Assembly: GCA_965207995.1 (NCBI GenBank)
Contig: CBDBNG010000001.1
Location: forward strand, 558,001-622,000
DNA from: DAOUKH01 sp965207995
Lineage (GTDB): Bacteria; Chloroflexota; Dehalococcoidia; SHYB01
DNA: 64,000 bases
Direction: 5' to 3'
The translations under genes and the position numbers were made by a program. Of the stretch, positions 9,199-18,179 are shown one piece after another. The notes beneath the pieces are model-generated. The model saw nothing but the letters and a program-made list of their open reading frames with translations, had not been told where the DNA came from and did not search any database. How positions within the stretch are numbered: position 1 is the stretch's first letter; every line of letters starts with the position of its first letter.

Positions 9199-10035
9199 CT
9201 ACGCCGCCACTCCCAGCGGCGCCTTCCCGAGAATGTTGAACAGGTTGTGGGATAGCACACCCTGCTTTTCGGTGTCGGTGAGGGCGGACTCTTCCACGTA
9301 GCCCTTGATGGGAACGAGCGATGGCGAGGGCGTCATGGGGTAGGAGTAGATGCCCGATCCGTAGATGAGCCGGTGCGCGCCGAGCACGCGCTTGACGTGG
9401 TTGATCTTGCCCACGCCGCCGGTCCACATGCCGGTGTCGAAGGTGATGTTCTCCCTCCGCTGGCAGATGTCGAAGAAGAGCTCGGTCTCCTCGAAGCCCG
9501 CCAGACCGTCGATGACCACGAACTGCGCCGTGGGGAACTCGGCGGCGAGGCGCTCCAGCCGCCAGGGCGATTCGAGCAGCGAGCCCTGGTGACAATGCAC
9601 GAAGTTGGTCATGCCCTCGTCGATCACAACGCGGGCGCAGCGCCGCATCCAGGGCGAATCGACGTAGCAGCCCTGCAGCCGGTTGTGCCACAGCACGCCG
9701 ACCATGCCGAGATCGCGCTTGATGCGCCGGACCTCGTCGAGCGCCGCTTCGCCCTGGCGAGCCTCGATGGCGCCCACTGCGAACGGGAACCGTTCGGGAT
9801 GCTGGTCGCGGAAGGCGGCGAGCCGGTCGTTCAGCTTCGCCGTGTCGGCGACGCCGTTTGGCATCAGGTACTGATAGCCGGGCCCGATGATGGCGCGGTG
9901 AATGCCGCTCCGGTCCATCGTCGCCGTCCGGGTACGGAACTCTCGGGTCTCGGGGTCTTCCGATTCATCCTCGACGGTGCCGTGGACGAAGTCTTCGATT
10001 AGTCCGAGATGCTGATGGACGTCCAGAATCTCCAT
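9199..10035 (-). CDS. Amidohydrolase family protein with altered metal site
   Basis: 278 aa from ATG 10035 (MEILDVHQHLG), preceded by AGGAGGGCGGG; the longer frame from 10149 has no ribosome site. DVHQH near the start and NFVHCHQGS in the middle match the TIM-barrel amidohydrolase_2 family. The usual C-terminal GSDxP aspartate is replaced: the text reads YGSGIYSYP, so the fifth metal-shell/catalytic Asp seems missing. It may be a divergent or inactive paralog working with the 8097 enzyme. Confidence 0.85.
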   Translation of the reverse strand: MEILDVHQHLGLIEDFVHGTVEDESEDPETREFRTRTATMDRSGIHRAIIGPGYQYLMPNGVADTAKLNDRLAAFRDQHPERFPFAVGAIEARQGEAALDEVRRIKRDLGMVGVLWHNRLQGCYVDSPWMRRCARVVIDEGMTNFVHCHQGSLLESPWRLERLAAEFPTAQFVVIDGLAGFEETELFFDICQRRENITFDTGMWTGGVGKINHVKRVLGAHRLIYGSGIYSYPMTPSPSLVPIKGYVEESALTDTEKQGVLSHNLFNILGKAPLGVAA

Positions 10036-10072
10036 GCTCCCGCCCTCCTGGATTGCTTCGCTTCTTGGGAGT

Positions 10073-11575
10073 CTAGACCGAGTCCCCAGCGAACGCTTGC
10101 GCGACGTGGCGGCGTTGGACCTTGCCGGTCGCGGTCTTGGGAAGCTCACTCGCCACGTGAATCACCTTGGGAACTTTGAAGGACACCAAGCTTGCCTCGG
10201 CGTGCCGCTGCAGCTCTTCGACTCTCACGTCGGCGCGCAGGACGACCGCGGCATGGATTTCCTCGCCGTACTTGACGTCGGGCACGCCGAAGGAAACCGC
10301 CTCGGCGACGGCAGGATGGGCGCTCAGCACGGCGTCGACCTCAAGCGGCGAGATCTTCTCGCCGCCGCGGTTGATGAGCTCCTTGAGACGGCCGGTCAAT
10401 CGCAGATAGCCGTCCTCGCCGATCACCCCCTGATCGCCGGTGCGGAACCAGCCGTCGACGAAGGCCTCGGCGTTGGCCGTCTCGTTGTCGCGGTAGCCGC
10501 CCATGACGTTGGGGCCGCGAATCACAACCTCTCCCGGGCCGCCGCTCGGCGTCACCATGCCGGCGTCGTCGAGCAGCGCGATCTCGACGCCGGTGCCGCG
10601 TCCCACCGTGCCGGGTCGACGTTCTCCCGGCGGCAGCGGGTTCGAGGCCATCTGGTGCGCCGCCTCCGTCATGCCATAGGCCTCGATCACCGGCGCGCCG
10701 ATCGTCTCCTCCAACTCCTCGAGCACGGATGGAGCCAGCGCCGCGCTGCATGACCGCGCGAAGCGGAAGACCTCGCGCGGCGGCGGCGTCTCGGCCGCCC
10801 GCATAAGCAGGATCTGGTGGATCGTCGGCGACCCTGAATACCACGTCGCTCCATTCTCCACGGCGTCGCCCCAGAAGGCCGTCGCGCTAAAGCGGGGCGG
10901 CAGAATCACCGTCCCGCCCGACCTCAGCGTCGCGAGCACGACGCCGACGAGGCCGTGGATATGGAAGAGCGGCATGACGCACAGCGCGGCGTCGTCCGGG
11001 CCCAGCGCGTAGGACCGCGCCGAGTTGCTTGCCGAAACCGTGAGGTTGGCATGGGTCAAAGGGACGCCCTTGGGCTTGCTCGTTGTGCCGCTGGTGTGGA
11101 GGAACAGCGCGGGCAGCGACGGGTCGTCAATGGGCGTGATTGACGTCCGGCCGACGTCCGGCTCGAAGACAGCGCCTCGGTCCGACGGGCGGGCGACAAG
11201 ATAGGGCAGCCCGAGCGACCGGCAGGCCTCCAGCGCCGCCTCCCGCTCCGGCTCGACGATCGCCAGCTTAGCCTTGGCGTCGGCGAAGTACGACTCGAAC
11301 TCGCTGGCGCGGTAGTCGGGGTTGAGCGGGGCCGCCGTCGCGCCTGCCGCCGCGGCTCCAAAGAACGTTTCGACAAACTCGATGGTGTTCCCCATCACCA
11401 TGGCGACGACGTCACCGGGCCCGGCTCCAGCGCGGGCGATCCGAGCCCCCGCCGCCGCGGCGCGCTCGGCCAGCCCGTCGTAGGTCACCGGCGGCCCGCC
11501 GGGGACGACGATGGCCTTCCTTTCGCCGCCACTCTCTAACAGCCGGTGCAGCGCTATCGCTTCTGAAGTGGTCAT
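10073..11575 (-). CDS. AMP-dependent acyl-CoA synthetase/ligase
   Basis: Class I adenylate-forming ligase that activates a carboxylic acid with ATP and CoA; substrate unknown. 500 aa. The order of motifs is complete: ATP loop HTSGTTSKPKGVPLTH (near 175), EAYGMTEAAHQM, GWFRTGDQGV, LTGRLKELINRGGEKISP, and the catalytic-lysine motif LPKTATGKVQRR at the C-terminus. Overall it resembles the AAE3/oxalyl-CoA-type and medium-chain ligases more than long-chain FadD. ATG 11575 (MTTSEAIALHRL) is preferred over 11644 because the family starts here. Leads the minus-strand run with two amidohydrolases, suggesting a catabolic unit. Confidence 0.92.
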   Translation of the reverse strand: MTTSEAIALHRLLESGGERKAIVVPGGPPVTYDGLAERAAAAGARIARAGAGPGDVVAMVMGNTIEFVETFFGAAAAGATAAPLNPDYRASEFESYFADAKAKLAIVEPEREAALEACRSLGLPYLVARPSDRGAVFEPDVGRTSITPIDDPSLPALFLHTSGTTSKPKGVPLTHANLTVSASNSARSYALGPDDAALCVMPLFHIHGLVGVVLATLRSGGTVILPPRFSATAFWGDAVENGATWYSGSPTIHQILLMRAAETPPPREVFRFARSCSAALAPSVLEELEETIGAPVIEAYGMTEAAHQMASNPLPPGERRPGTVGRGTGVEIALLDDAGMVTPSGGPGEVVIRGPNVMGGYRDNETANAEAFVDGWFRTGDQGVIGEDGYLRLTGRLKELINRGGEKISPLEVDAVLSAHPAVAEAVSFGVPDVKYGEEIHAAVVLRADVRVEELQRHAEASLVSFKVPKVIHVASELPKTATGKVQRRHVAQAFAGDSV

Positions 11576-11718
11576 GGCGCCGGAATCATACCGTGGGCGG
11601 TAGTTGCAGGCTAGCCGCCGGGAACCGTAGGCATCCTGTTTCATCCCGAAACTCGTACTACCCTACAAACCACGCTGCGGCGACCCACCCAGGCGGGCAC
11701 GCGCTCCAGACTCCGCCT

Positions 11719-11747
11719 TGCCCGAACGCAGCAGTGGCGGGTACACT
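11719..11747 (+). promoter_or_regulatory. Candidate promoter for the sulfite-oxidase-like gene
   Basis: TTGCCC (11719-11724), 17-bp spacer, TACACT (11742-11747), 44 bp before the ATG at 11792. The rest of the 216-bp divergent gap holds nothing else I can identify. Confidence 0.45.
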
Positions 11748-11791
11748 ACCGCCCGCCTTCGTGGCGCCGCTTCGAGAAACTAGGAGGCCGC

Positions 11792-12394
11792 ATGGTCACG
11801 CGAGGGTTCTTTGGACGGAACCGCCCCGAGCCGCCGCGTCCGCTGCCGCCCGGTCAGTACCTCACCCGGGACTTTCCCGTGCTCTCCGCCGGCCCCACGC
11901 CGCGCGTCGATATCGCCACCTGGAATTTCTCCCTCGTCTACGACGGCGAGACACTCGGCAGGTGGACGTGGGACGAGATGCTCGCGCTGCCTCGCACCAC
12001 GATCAAGACGGACATCCACTGTGTGACGAAGTGGAGCAAGTTCGATACCAAGTGGGAGGGCGTCTCCATCGACGACTTCCTCGACTCCAAGGGCATCGAC
12101 CCGCCCGCCGACTACGTCATGGCCTTCTGCGACGGCGGCTACACCACCAACCTACCGTTCGAGGACTTGTCCGGCGGCAAGGGTATGGTGGCCTTCCGCT
12201 ACGACGGCGACGACCTCGACCCGCATCACGGCGGCCCGGCCCGCCTCCTCGCCCCGCATCTTTATTTCTGGAAGTCGGCGAAGTGGATCCGCGGGCTGCG
12301 CTTCATGGACGACGACGAGCCCGGCTTCTGGGAGATGTACGGCTATCACATGTACGGCGACCCCTGGACCGAGCAGCGGTATTCCGGCGACTAG
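11792..12394 (+). CDS. Sulfite oxidase-like molybdopterin oxidoreductase (YuiH-like)
   Basis: Molybdenum-cofactor oxidoreductase of the sulfite-oxidase fold, catalytic domain only. 200 aa. The presumed Mo-ligand is C77 in DIHCVTKWSKFDTKW; the C-terminal GPARLLAPHLYFWKSAKWI is also diagnostic. It lacks a Tat signal, heme and dimerisation domains, so it is cytosolic. ATG follows CTAGGAGGCCGC, a strong ribosome site. The next gene, 27 bp away, is a flavin reductase; this pairing recurs in bacteria and suggests the reductase passes NAD(P)H electrons to the Mo site. True substrate unknown (protein Met-sulfoxide or N-hydroxy compounds are possible). Confidence 0.9.
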   Translation: MVTRGFFGRNRPEPPRPLPPGQYLTRDFPVLSAGPTPRVDIATWNFSLVYDGETLGRWTWDEMLALPRTTIKTDIHCVTKWSKFDTKWEGVSIDDFLDSKGIDPPADYVMAFCDGGYTTNLPFEDLSGGKGMVAFRYDGDDLDPHHGGPARLLAPHLYFWKSAKWIRGLRFMDDDEPGFWEMYGYHMYGDPWTEQRYSGD

Positions 12395-12421
12395 CGCCGG
12401 CCCACGGCGCCGCGCCGTCCA

Positions 12422-13174
12422 ATGACCAGCCGCACGCCCCCCGCGCCCGCCGCCTGGCGGTTCGCTACCGTCGAGCACGTGGCCGTCGAGACCTTTCGGG
12501 TCAAGACGTTCACCTTCCGTCTCCCCGAATGGAGGCCCTTTAAGGCGGGACAGCACTACGACGTGCGGCTCACCGCTCCGGACGGCTACCAGGCCCAGCG
12601 CAGCTACTCGATCGCCTCCCCGCCCGAGCAAGAAGGAGCTATCGACCTGACGATCGAGCTCATGGAGGGCGGCGAGGTGTCGCCTTACTTCCACGAGATC
12701 GTAGAGCCCGGCGACCAGATCGAGATGCGCGGGCCCATCGGCGGGCCCTTCACCTGGCGAGCGGAGCAGGGCGGCCCGCTTCTGCTCGTCGGCGGCGGTT
12801 CCGGTATCGTTCCACTTATGTCAATGGCCCGCCACCGCGCCATATCGGCCCCTGAGACCCCGGGCGCGCTCCTCTTCTCCTCACGCTCCTTCGAGCACAT
12901 CATCTACCGCGAGGAGTTGGAGCGCCTGAACGACGCTGCGTTCAAGGTCGTCCACACACTGACGCGGGGCGCGCCGGAGGGTTGGACGGGCTATGCTCGC
13001 CGCATCGACACGGCGATGGTGCGGGAGACGCTTGACGCCCTCGGCGGCGGCACGCCCAAGACCTTCGTCTGCGGCTCGTCGCCGTTCGTCGAAGCCGCGG
13101 CTGCGGCGCTCATCGGGGCCGGCGTCCCCTTCGACGCCATTCGCACCGAGCGCTTCGGCCCGTCGGGAAGCTAA
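12422..13174 (+). CDS. FAD/NAD(P)-binding ferredoxin reductase-type oxidoreductase
   Basis: Electron transfer partner for the preceding Mo enzyme. 250 aa. FAD domain with FKAGQHYDVRL and RSYSIAS (flavin phosphate binding), NAD(P) domain with LLLVGGGSGIVPLMSM and the C-terminal CGSSPFVEAAAAALI. No 2Fe-2S domain is present, so it needs an external acceptor. The predicted operon starts at 11792. Confidence 0.92.
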   Translation: MTSRTPPAPAAWRFATVEHVAVETFRVKTFTFRLPEWRPFKAGQHYDVRLTAPDGYQAQRSYSIASPPEQEGAIDLTIELMEGGEVSPYFHEIVEPGDQIEMRGPIGGPFTWRAEQGGPLLLVGGGSGIVPLMSMARHRAISAPETPGALLFSSRSFEHIIYREELERLNDAAFKVVHTLTRGAPEGWTGYARRIDTAMVRETLDALGGGTPKTFVCGSSPFVEAAAAALIGAGVPFDAIRTERFGPSGS

Positions 13175-13214
13175 CCCGCCCCTCTCCGGGGCTTCAACGC
13201 AAGGGAGGACAGGC

Positions 13215-13574
13215 ATGCCGGAAACGACCAGATGGGACGCGGTCCCACGGGAGCAGGTCTCCGACGTTATCGCTCGGCGCATGATCTACGGCGAAAAGGT
13301 GATGCTGGTGCGGTGGGAGTTCGCCAAGGGCTGCTACGTCGCCTCGCACCGCCACCCCAACGAGCAGGTTGCCGTCGTTGAATCGGGCAATCTGCGGATG
13401 GTGATCGACGGCGAGGAGGCCGTGCTCACCGCCGGCGACGTCCGCGTCATCCCGCCCAATGCCCCGCACGACGCCGAGGCCATTGAAGACACGGTCGTCA
13501 TCGACATCTTCAGCCCGCCCCGCGAGGACTTCCTTTCCGGCGACGGGCCGGGCTACCTCACCCGCGGGCGATAA
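13215..13574 (+). CDS. Cupin domain protein
   Basis: 119 aa single-domain cupin. Motif 1 SHRHPNEQVAVVESG supplies His ligands and Glu, motif 2 is AGDVRVIPPNAPH. Probable metal binding; function unknown. ATG 13215 has AAGGGAGGAC at the right distance, so the longer in-frame extension into the reductase gene is rejected. 40 bp after the reductase stop. Confidence 0.88.
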   Translation: MPETTRWDAVPREQVSDVIARRMIYGEKVMLVRWEFAKGCYVASHRHPNEQVAVVESGNLRMVIDGEEAVLTAGDVRVIPPNAPHDAEAIEDTVVIDIFSPPREDFLSGDGPGYLTRGR

Positions 13575-13580
13575 CGGCGC

Positions 13581-14396
13581 GTGGCCGATACCCCACAGGC
13601 CGACCTACCAGACCGGGGCGGACGCCGCCGCGACGAGGCCGAGACCTTCGAGCGCGACTACGTCCCCGGCGTCTTCGCGCCGTGGGCACGCGCCGTCGCC
13701 GACACCGCGGACATCGCAGTTGGGCAGAGCGTCCTCGACGTCGGTTGCGGCACCGGAGCCTTGACCCGCGAAATCGCGCGGCGGGCGGGAGCGCCGGAGC
13801 GCGTGACGGGTCTGGACCTGGACGGCGAGATGCTCGCGGTGGCCCGCCGTCTGACTCCCGCGATCACATGGATTCGGGGCAGCGCGCTCGACCTTCCCTT
13901 CCCCTCGGACCGCTTCGAAGCCGTTGTCAGCCAGTTCGCTATGATGTTCTTCGACGACCGCGAGCGCGGCGTCCGCGAGATGTGGCGCGTCCTCGCCCCT
14001 GGGGGCCGGCTCACTGTCGCGGTCTGGGGCCGCCTCGACCGCGCTCCCTTCCACGAGACGTTCGTCCGCATAGCCGAACGCCGCGCCGGCAAGGACGCGG
14101 CGGGGCGGATACGGGAGCGGTTCTCCCTCGGCAACGCCGCCGAGCTCGCCCGCATCTTCGAGCGGTCCGGCGTCCCGGCTAAGGTGCAGACCCGTGCCGG
14201 GACCGGCAGCTATGCCCGAATCGAGGCCTTCGGCAGCTCCGATATCGATGGCTGGATACGGAAGGACGAAATGGCGGCCGGAGAGCGGAGCGCCGTGATC
14301 GACGAGCTGCGCGCGGCCGCCGCGCCCTTCACCGGCGCCGACGGAAAGCTCACCCTCCCGATGGAAGGGCACATCGTCACCGCCATCAAAGAGTAG
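13581..14396 (+). CDS. Class I SAM-dependent methyltransferase (UbiE/Methyltransf_11 type)
   Basis: 271 aa, GTG start six bases after the cupin stop. Motif I is VLDVGCGTGALTREIA (near 50), the acidic loop VTGLDLDGEM, then SALDLPFPSDRFEAVVSQFAMMFFDD and the LAPGGRLTVAVWG strand. Substrate not recognisable. Last gene of the plus-strand group from 11792; its stop is 11 bp from a convergent ABC permease. Confidence 0.9.
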   Translation: MADTPQADLPDRGGRRRDEAETFERDYVPGVFAPWARAVADTADIAVGQSVLDVGCGTGALTREIARRAGAPERVTGLDLDGEMLAVARRLTPAITWIRGSALDLPFPSDRFEAVVSQFAMMFFDDRERGVREMWRVLAPGGRLTVAVWGRLDRAPFHETFVRIAERRAGKDAAGRIRERFSLGNAAELARIFERSGVPAKVQTRAGTGSYARIEAFGSSDIDGWIRKDEMAAGERSAVIDELRAAAAPFTGADGKLTLPMEGHIVTAIKE

Positions 14397-14407
14397 CGGG
14401 CCGGGCG

Positions 14408-15181
14408 CTACGTGATGAGCCGTCGCCGCATCAGCTTCAGCGCCGCATAGTAGAAGAGTAGACCGGCCCCGATCATCCCGAGTACGGACCACGCCATCGA
14501 CCACGCCAGCTCGCCGGTCACCAGGCCGCGCGCGACGTGGACCGCCGGCGTCAGCGGCAGCACCCACGAGAACTCGCGCACCCCGTCGGGCAGATCGCTC
14601 GTCGGAAAGAAGACCCCGGCGAAGAAGAACATCGGGAAGACGTAGAGCGAATAGAAGAAATTGAACGAATTGACCGAAGGAGCCAGCGCCGTATAGGTCA
14701 TCGCCATCGAGGCGAACAGGAACCCCTGGAGCAGCGTGAACGGCAGCACCAACAGCGCCCACAACGACTCGACCGCGCCGATCACGGCGAGGATGATCAG
14801 GATCAGCGTCCCCATGATCAGGGCCCGCGTGATGCCCCACAGGATCTCTCCCGTGATCACGTCCTCGATGCTGAGCGGCGTGGCGATGATCGCGTCGTAG
14901 ATGCGGCGCACCGCCATCCGGATGTACGAGCCCCACGAGTTCTCAAACGTCGGCGCGAACATCACGTACGCACCGAGTATCCCCGGCCCGATGAAGTGCA
15001 GGTAGCTCCGGCCGTCGACGTCATCGATCAACTGGCCGAGGCCGATCCCGCTCACGGTCAGGATGACGAAGGGCTCGGCGAAGACGGGGACGGCGTCGCT
15101 CTTCCATAGCCGCAGGAAGACGTAGAGATGCCGCCGCCACAGCCGGAAGCTGAGCGTAGAGACCTCGCCGAAGGCGCTCAC
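14408..15181 (-). CDS. ABC-2 type transporter permease (DrrB-like)
   Basis: 257 aa with six predicted membrane helices, for example AYVMFAPTFENSWGSYI, LIMGTLILIILAVIGAV and FFYSLYVFPMFFFAGVFFP. It pairs with the ATPase gene 13 bp upstream. GTG start at 15181 with AAAGGT upstream. Likely exports a hydrophobic compound or lipid; substrate unknown. Confidence 0.93.
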   Translation of the reverse strand: MSAFGEVSTLSFRLWRRHLYVFLRLWKSDAVPVFAEPFVILTVSGIGLGQLIDDVDGRSYLHFIGPGILGAYVMFAPTFENSWGSYIRMAVRRIYDAIIATPLSIEDVITGEILWGITRALIMGTLILIILAVIGAVESLWALLVLPFTLLQGFLFASMAMTYTALAPSVNSFNFFYSLYVFPMFFFAGVFFPTSDLPDGVREFSWVLPLTPAVHVARGLVTGELAWSMAWSVLGMIGAGLLFYYAALKLMRRRLIT

Positions 15182-15194
15182 CTTTGGCCCGGCC

Positions 15195-16121
15195 TCATCG
15201 CAGCTCTGCCTTCCGGCCGGTGAGCAGCAGGAAGACGTCCTCCAAGCTCCCGGGGCGCCTGATGACCCTGACCCGCTCCGGAGGCACGCCCACGTCGGGC
15301 GCCCCGTCGGGCAGGCTGAAGAAGATGAGCGCGTCGACGGCGTCGGCGAAGGTATACGCGCTCCCGTCGAGATGCGCCAACGCCTCTTCGCGGTCCCACG
15401 GCGCCAGCCGCACCTCGACGACCTGCCCCGGCGCGAACCGCTCCACGACCTCGCTCGGCGTCCCCTCCGCCAGAATCCGCCCCTGGTCGATGATCGCGAG
15501 CCGGTCGCAAAGGTGCGCCGCCTCCTCCATGTAGTGCGTCGAGAGCGCCATCGTCACGCCCTCTTCCTTCAGAAACCGGATGCGCTGCCAGGTCACGTGG
15601 CGGGCGTGGGGGTCGAGGCCCGTCGTCGGCTCGTCGAGGATCAACACCTTGGGCCGGTTCATCAGGGCTCGGGCGATCATGAGCCGTCGCTTCATCCCGC
15701 CGGAAAGGGTGTCTACCGGCGACCGCGCCCGGTCGGCGAGGTCCATGGTCGCCAGCACTTCCAGCGCCCGGGGACGGGCCTCCTTGGAACCGATTCCGTA
15801 GTACCGGGCGTGGATGAGCAGGTTGTCGATGACGTCGAGATCGGTGTCGAGGTTGTCTTCCTGCTGCACGACGCCCAGCAGCCGCTTGACCGCCCGAGGG
15901 TGTTGGGTCACGTCGATGCCGTCGACCAGCAGCTCCCCGCCGTCCACCGGCGACACGCACGTCGTCATGCGGATGGTGCTGGTCTTGCCCGCGCCGTTGG
16001 GGCCGAGCAGCCCGAAGACCTCGCCCTGACGCACTTCGAGGTCGATGCCGTCAACGGCCGTCAGGTCGCCGTACCGTTTGACGAGGCGGGTCGCGCGGAT
16101 GACGGGCGAGGGCGAAGGCAT
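15195..16121 (-). CDS. ABC transporter ATP-binding protein (DrrA family)
   Basis: 308 aa. Walker A GLLGPNGAGKTS, signature LSGGMKRRLMIARALM, Walker B VLILDEPTTGLDPHARH and switch His (ALSTHYME) are intact. The extra 80-residue C-terminus ending LEDVFLLLTGRKAELR is typical of the DrrA/CcmA-type exporters. ATG 16121 with AGAGGTG 7 nt upstream is preferred over 16148 and 16202. Confidence 0.94.
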   Translation of the reverse strand: MPSPSPVIRATRLVKRYGDLTAVDGIDLEVRQGEVFGLLGPNGAGKTSTIRMTTCVSPVDGGELLVDGIDVTQHPRAVKRLLGVVQQEDNLDTDLDVIDNLLIHARYYGIGSKEARPRALEVLATMDLADRARSPVDTLSGGMKRRLMIARALMNRPKVLILDEPTTGLDPHARHVTWQRIRFLKEEGVTMALSTHYMEEAAHLCDRLAIIDQGRILAEGTPSEVVERFAPGQVVEVRLAPWDREEALAHLDGSAYTFADAVDALIFFSLPDGAPDVGVPPERVRVIRRPGSLEDVFLLLTGRKAELR

Positions 16122-16226
16122 AGTGGGCACCTCTGGCGGCGGGGCCATTGTCCGACCCGTCAGGATGTCTCCGACGCGCTCAACGAGCGCCGCTTCCAAC
16201 ACCTTTGCCGCACATAGGCGTTCGCT

Positions 16227-16433
16227 CTAGACCTCGACGAGCACGGTTGTGGCATGGGGTTCAGGGATCACATCGCCGTGTTCGCGGAGTGTCTCCAAGT
16301 GGTAGCCGACGGCCTCGCGGATCAACTGTTCCGTTTCCGCTCGCGTGTCTCCGGCGGCTACGCATCCCGGCAGGTCCGGCACATACGCAGAGTAGCCGGT
16401 GCCGGTCTTTTCGATCACCACGGCGTACTTCAT
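16227..16433 (-). CDS. hicB: HicB family antitoxin
   Basis: 68 aa from ATG 16433 (MKYAVVIEKTGTGYSAYV). The HicB partial RNase H fold is shown by DLPGCVAAGDTRAETEQLIREAVGYHLETLREHGDVIPEP. No separate DNA-binding domain is attached, so this is the short HicB form. The start overlaps the hicA stop by 4 bp, the usual toxin-first order. Confidence 0.92.
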   Translation of the reverse strand: MKYAVVIEKTGTGYSAYVPDLPGCVAAGDTRAETEQLIREAVGYHLETLREHGDVIPEPHATTVLVEV

Positions 16434-16633
16434 GGAGATTCTCCCTTGCCAAGCCCTGCCTGTTTCAGAATGCTGTCCCAAGTACCGGGCGCGAGGTCCT
16501 TGCTCATCCTACCCGCTATCGTGACGGTCCCAGACTTCTCCGGGTGTCTGTAGTGCCGGTGGCTCCCTCTTGTCCGCGTTAGGCGCCAGCCGTCCCCTTC
16601 CACGAGCCGTATGGCCTCTCGAACTTTGGGCAT
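16430..16633 (-). CDS. hicA: HicA family mRNA interferase toxin
   Basis: 67 aa dsRBD-like toxin that cleaves mRNA. The catalytic His lies in RGSHRHYRHPEKSG, followed by the conserved TVTIAGRMSKDLAPGTWDSILKQAGL. The reading frame is whole, so the module is probably active. It starts divergent from the NfeD gene with an 88-bp gap. Confidence 0.92.
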   Translation of the reverse strand: MPKVREAIRLVEGDGWRLTRTRGSHRHYRHPEKSGTVTIAGRMSKDLAPGTWDSILKQAGLGKGESP

Positions 16634-16709
16634 TCCCGGTTCCGCCCGCCGGGCACACGGAGGACGGGCTGCACCGGGTCATGGTAACAGACCCAACGGG
16701 CACGGCGGC

Positions 16710-16715
16710 TATACT
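16710..16715 (+). promoter_or_regulatory. Candidate -10 element placing the NfeD mRNA start at the start codon
   Basis: TATACT ends 6 bp before ATG 16722, so transcription would begin at or next to the start codon (leaderless mRNA). No purine-rich ribosome site precedes this ATG, which fits. Confidence 0.4.
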
Positions 16716-16721
16716 AGCCGC

Positions 16722-18179
16722 ATGGGGACGCTGGGACGGCGGGTACGGCTGGCGGTGTACCTCCTGCTGGTGGCGGCGGGGTTGGCGCTTCAGGCCGCGC
16801 CGGTCAGCGCCCAGGCCCCGGGCGACGCCTTCCTCATCCACGTAGACGGCATCATCGACCCCAACCGCGCCAAGTACCTGGACCGCGCCATCGACCGCGC
16901 GCTGGAAGAGCAGGGCGGGCTCGCGATCGTGCTCGTCGACACGCCGGGCGGGCGGCTCGACTCGATGCGCGCCATGGTCGAGGACATCCTCGACGCCGGT
17001 GTGCCCGTCGTCACCTTCGTCGCGCCGCAGGGGGCCCAGGCGGGGTCGGCGGGCACCTTCATCACCGGCGCGGGGCATATCGCCGCCATGGCGCCCGGCT
17101 CCAATATCGGCGCGGCCACGCCCATCTCGGGCAGCGGCGAAGAACTGCCCGAGACCCTGGCCGACAAGGTCACCAACGACGCCGCGGCCTTGGCCCGCAG
17201 CATCGCCGAGGCCCGCGGGCGCAACCCCAATGCCTACGAGGAAACCGTGCGCGAGGCCGCCTCGTTCACTGCCGTCCAAGCGCTCGACCTCAACATGATC
17301 GACCTCATAGCCGACGACCTGAACGATTTGCTCGCCAAGATCGACGGGCGCACCGTCGAGATCGGCGGCCGGACCGTCACGCTTGATACGGAAGGCATCC
17401 GCTGCATCGAGCCTCGCGCCGCCTGCAACGACATCGGCCTGAGCTGGGTCGAGCGAATCATCGACGTCATCGCCGACCCCAACATCTCATCGCTGCTCCT
17501 CTCGCTGGGCGGCTTGGGGATCTTCATCGAAATCCTCAACCCTGGTCTCATCTTTCCCGGCGTCTTCGGGGCCATCGCCCTCGTGTTGGCATTTGTAGCG
17601 TTCGGCAACATCCCCGTGAACTGGGCCGGTGTTGGGCTGATTCTGTTCTCGCTTGTCCTGCTCTACGTCGAACTGCAGATCGCGGGCGTCGGCATCTTCG
17701 GCGCAGGGGCGGTGATCGCGTTCGTCTTCGGCGTGATCTTTCTGCTGGAACCGTGGGCGGCGGACCCGCCTTCCTTCGCGGGGCCCGACTTCAATCCGAG
17801 CCCCTGGCTCGTCGGCGGGCTCGCCGGCGGCTTCGGCAGTGCCTTCGCCCTGCTCACCTGGCTGGGGCTGCGGGGGTCTCCGGCCATCGCCGAGCGGCCC
17901 GCCGTCGTGGGCAAGACGGGCCGCGTGCGCCGCGACCTCACGCCCACCGGTTCCGTCCTCGTCGACGGGCATCTCTGGACCGCGGAAGAAGTCAACGGCG
18001 CCTTCGTTCCCGCAGGCGAATTCGTCGAGGTCGAAGAGATGGACGGCCTGACGCTGCGCGTCAAGAAGCGCACCCGCCTCCTGCCCGAAGGCGGGCGTCA
18101 CAGCCTCCCCGATGGCGGCGGCGAGGCCAGAGGTGAAACGGGAGACGACGGTCCGCCTCCAAGGCGCCCCGTACATTGA
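16722..18179 (+). CDS. NfeD family membrane serine protease
   Basis: Long-form NfeD protein, 485 aa. Signal peptide at 1-30 (VRLAVYLLLVAAGLALQAAPVSA), ClpP-like periplasmic/extracytoplasmic protease domain with nucleophile S109 in QAGSAGTFI and general-base K149 in LADKVTND (40 residues apart, as in the archaeal stomatin-specific protease), then four or more membrane helices (about 270-400) and a C-terminal OB fold with GKTGRVRRDLTPTGSVLVDG. It is paired with a slipin 103 bp downstream, which is the classical partner and likely substrate. ATG 16722 is chosen because the signal peptide begins here. Confidence 0.93.
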   Translation: MGTLGRRVRLAVYLLLVAAGLALQAAPVSAQAPGDAFLIHVDGIIDPNRAKYLDRAIDRALEEQGGLAIVLVDTPGGRLDSMRAMVEDILDAGVPVVTFVAPQGAQAGSAGTFITGAGHIAAMAPGSNIGAATPISGSGEELPETLADKVTNDAAALARSIAEARGRNPNAYEETVREAASFTAVQALDLNMIDLIADDLNDLLAKIDGRTVEIGGRTVTLDTEGIRCIEPRAACNDIGLSWVERIIDVIADPNISSLLLSLGGLGIFIEILNPGLIFPGVFGAIALVLAFVAFGNIPVNWAGVGLILFSLVLLYVELQIAGVGIFGAGAVIAFVFGVIFLLEPWAADPPSFAGPDFNPSPWLVGGLAGGFGSAFALLTWLGLRGSPAIAERPAVVGKTGRVRRDLTPTGSVLVDGHLWTAEEVNGAFVPAGEFVEVEEMDGLTLRVKKRTRLLPEGGRHSLPDGGGEARGETGDDGPPPRRPVH

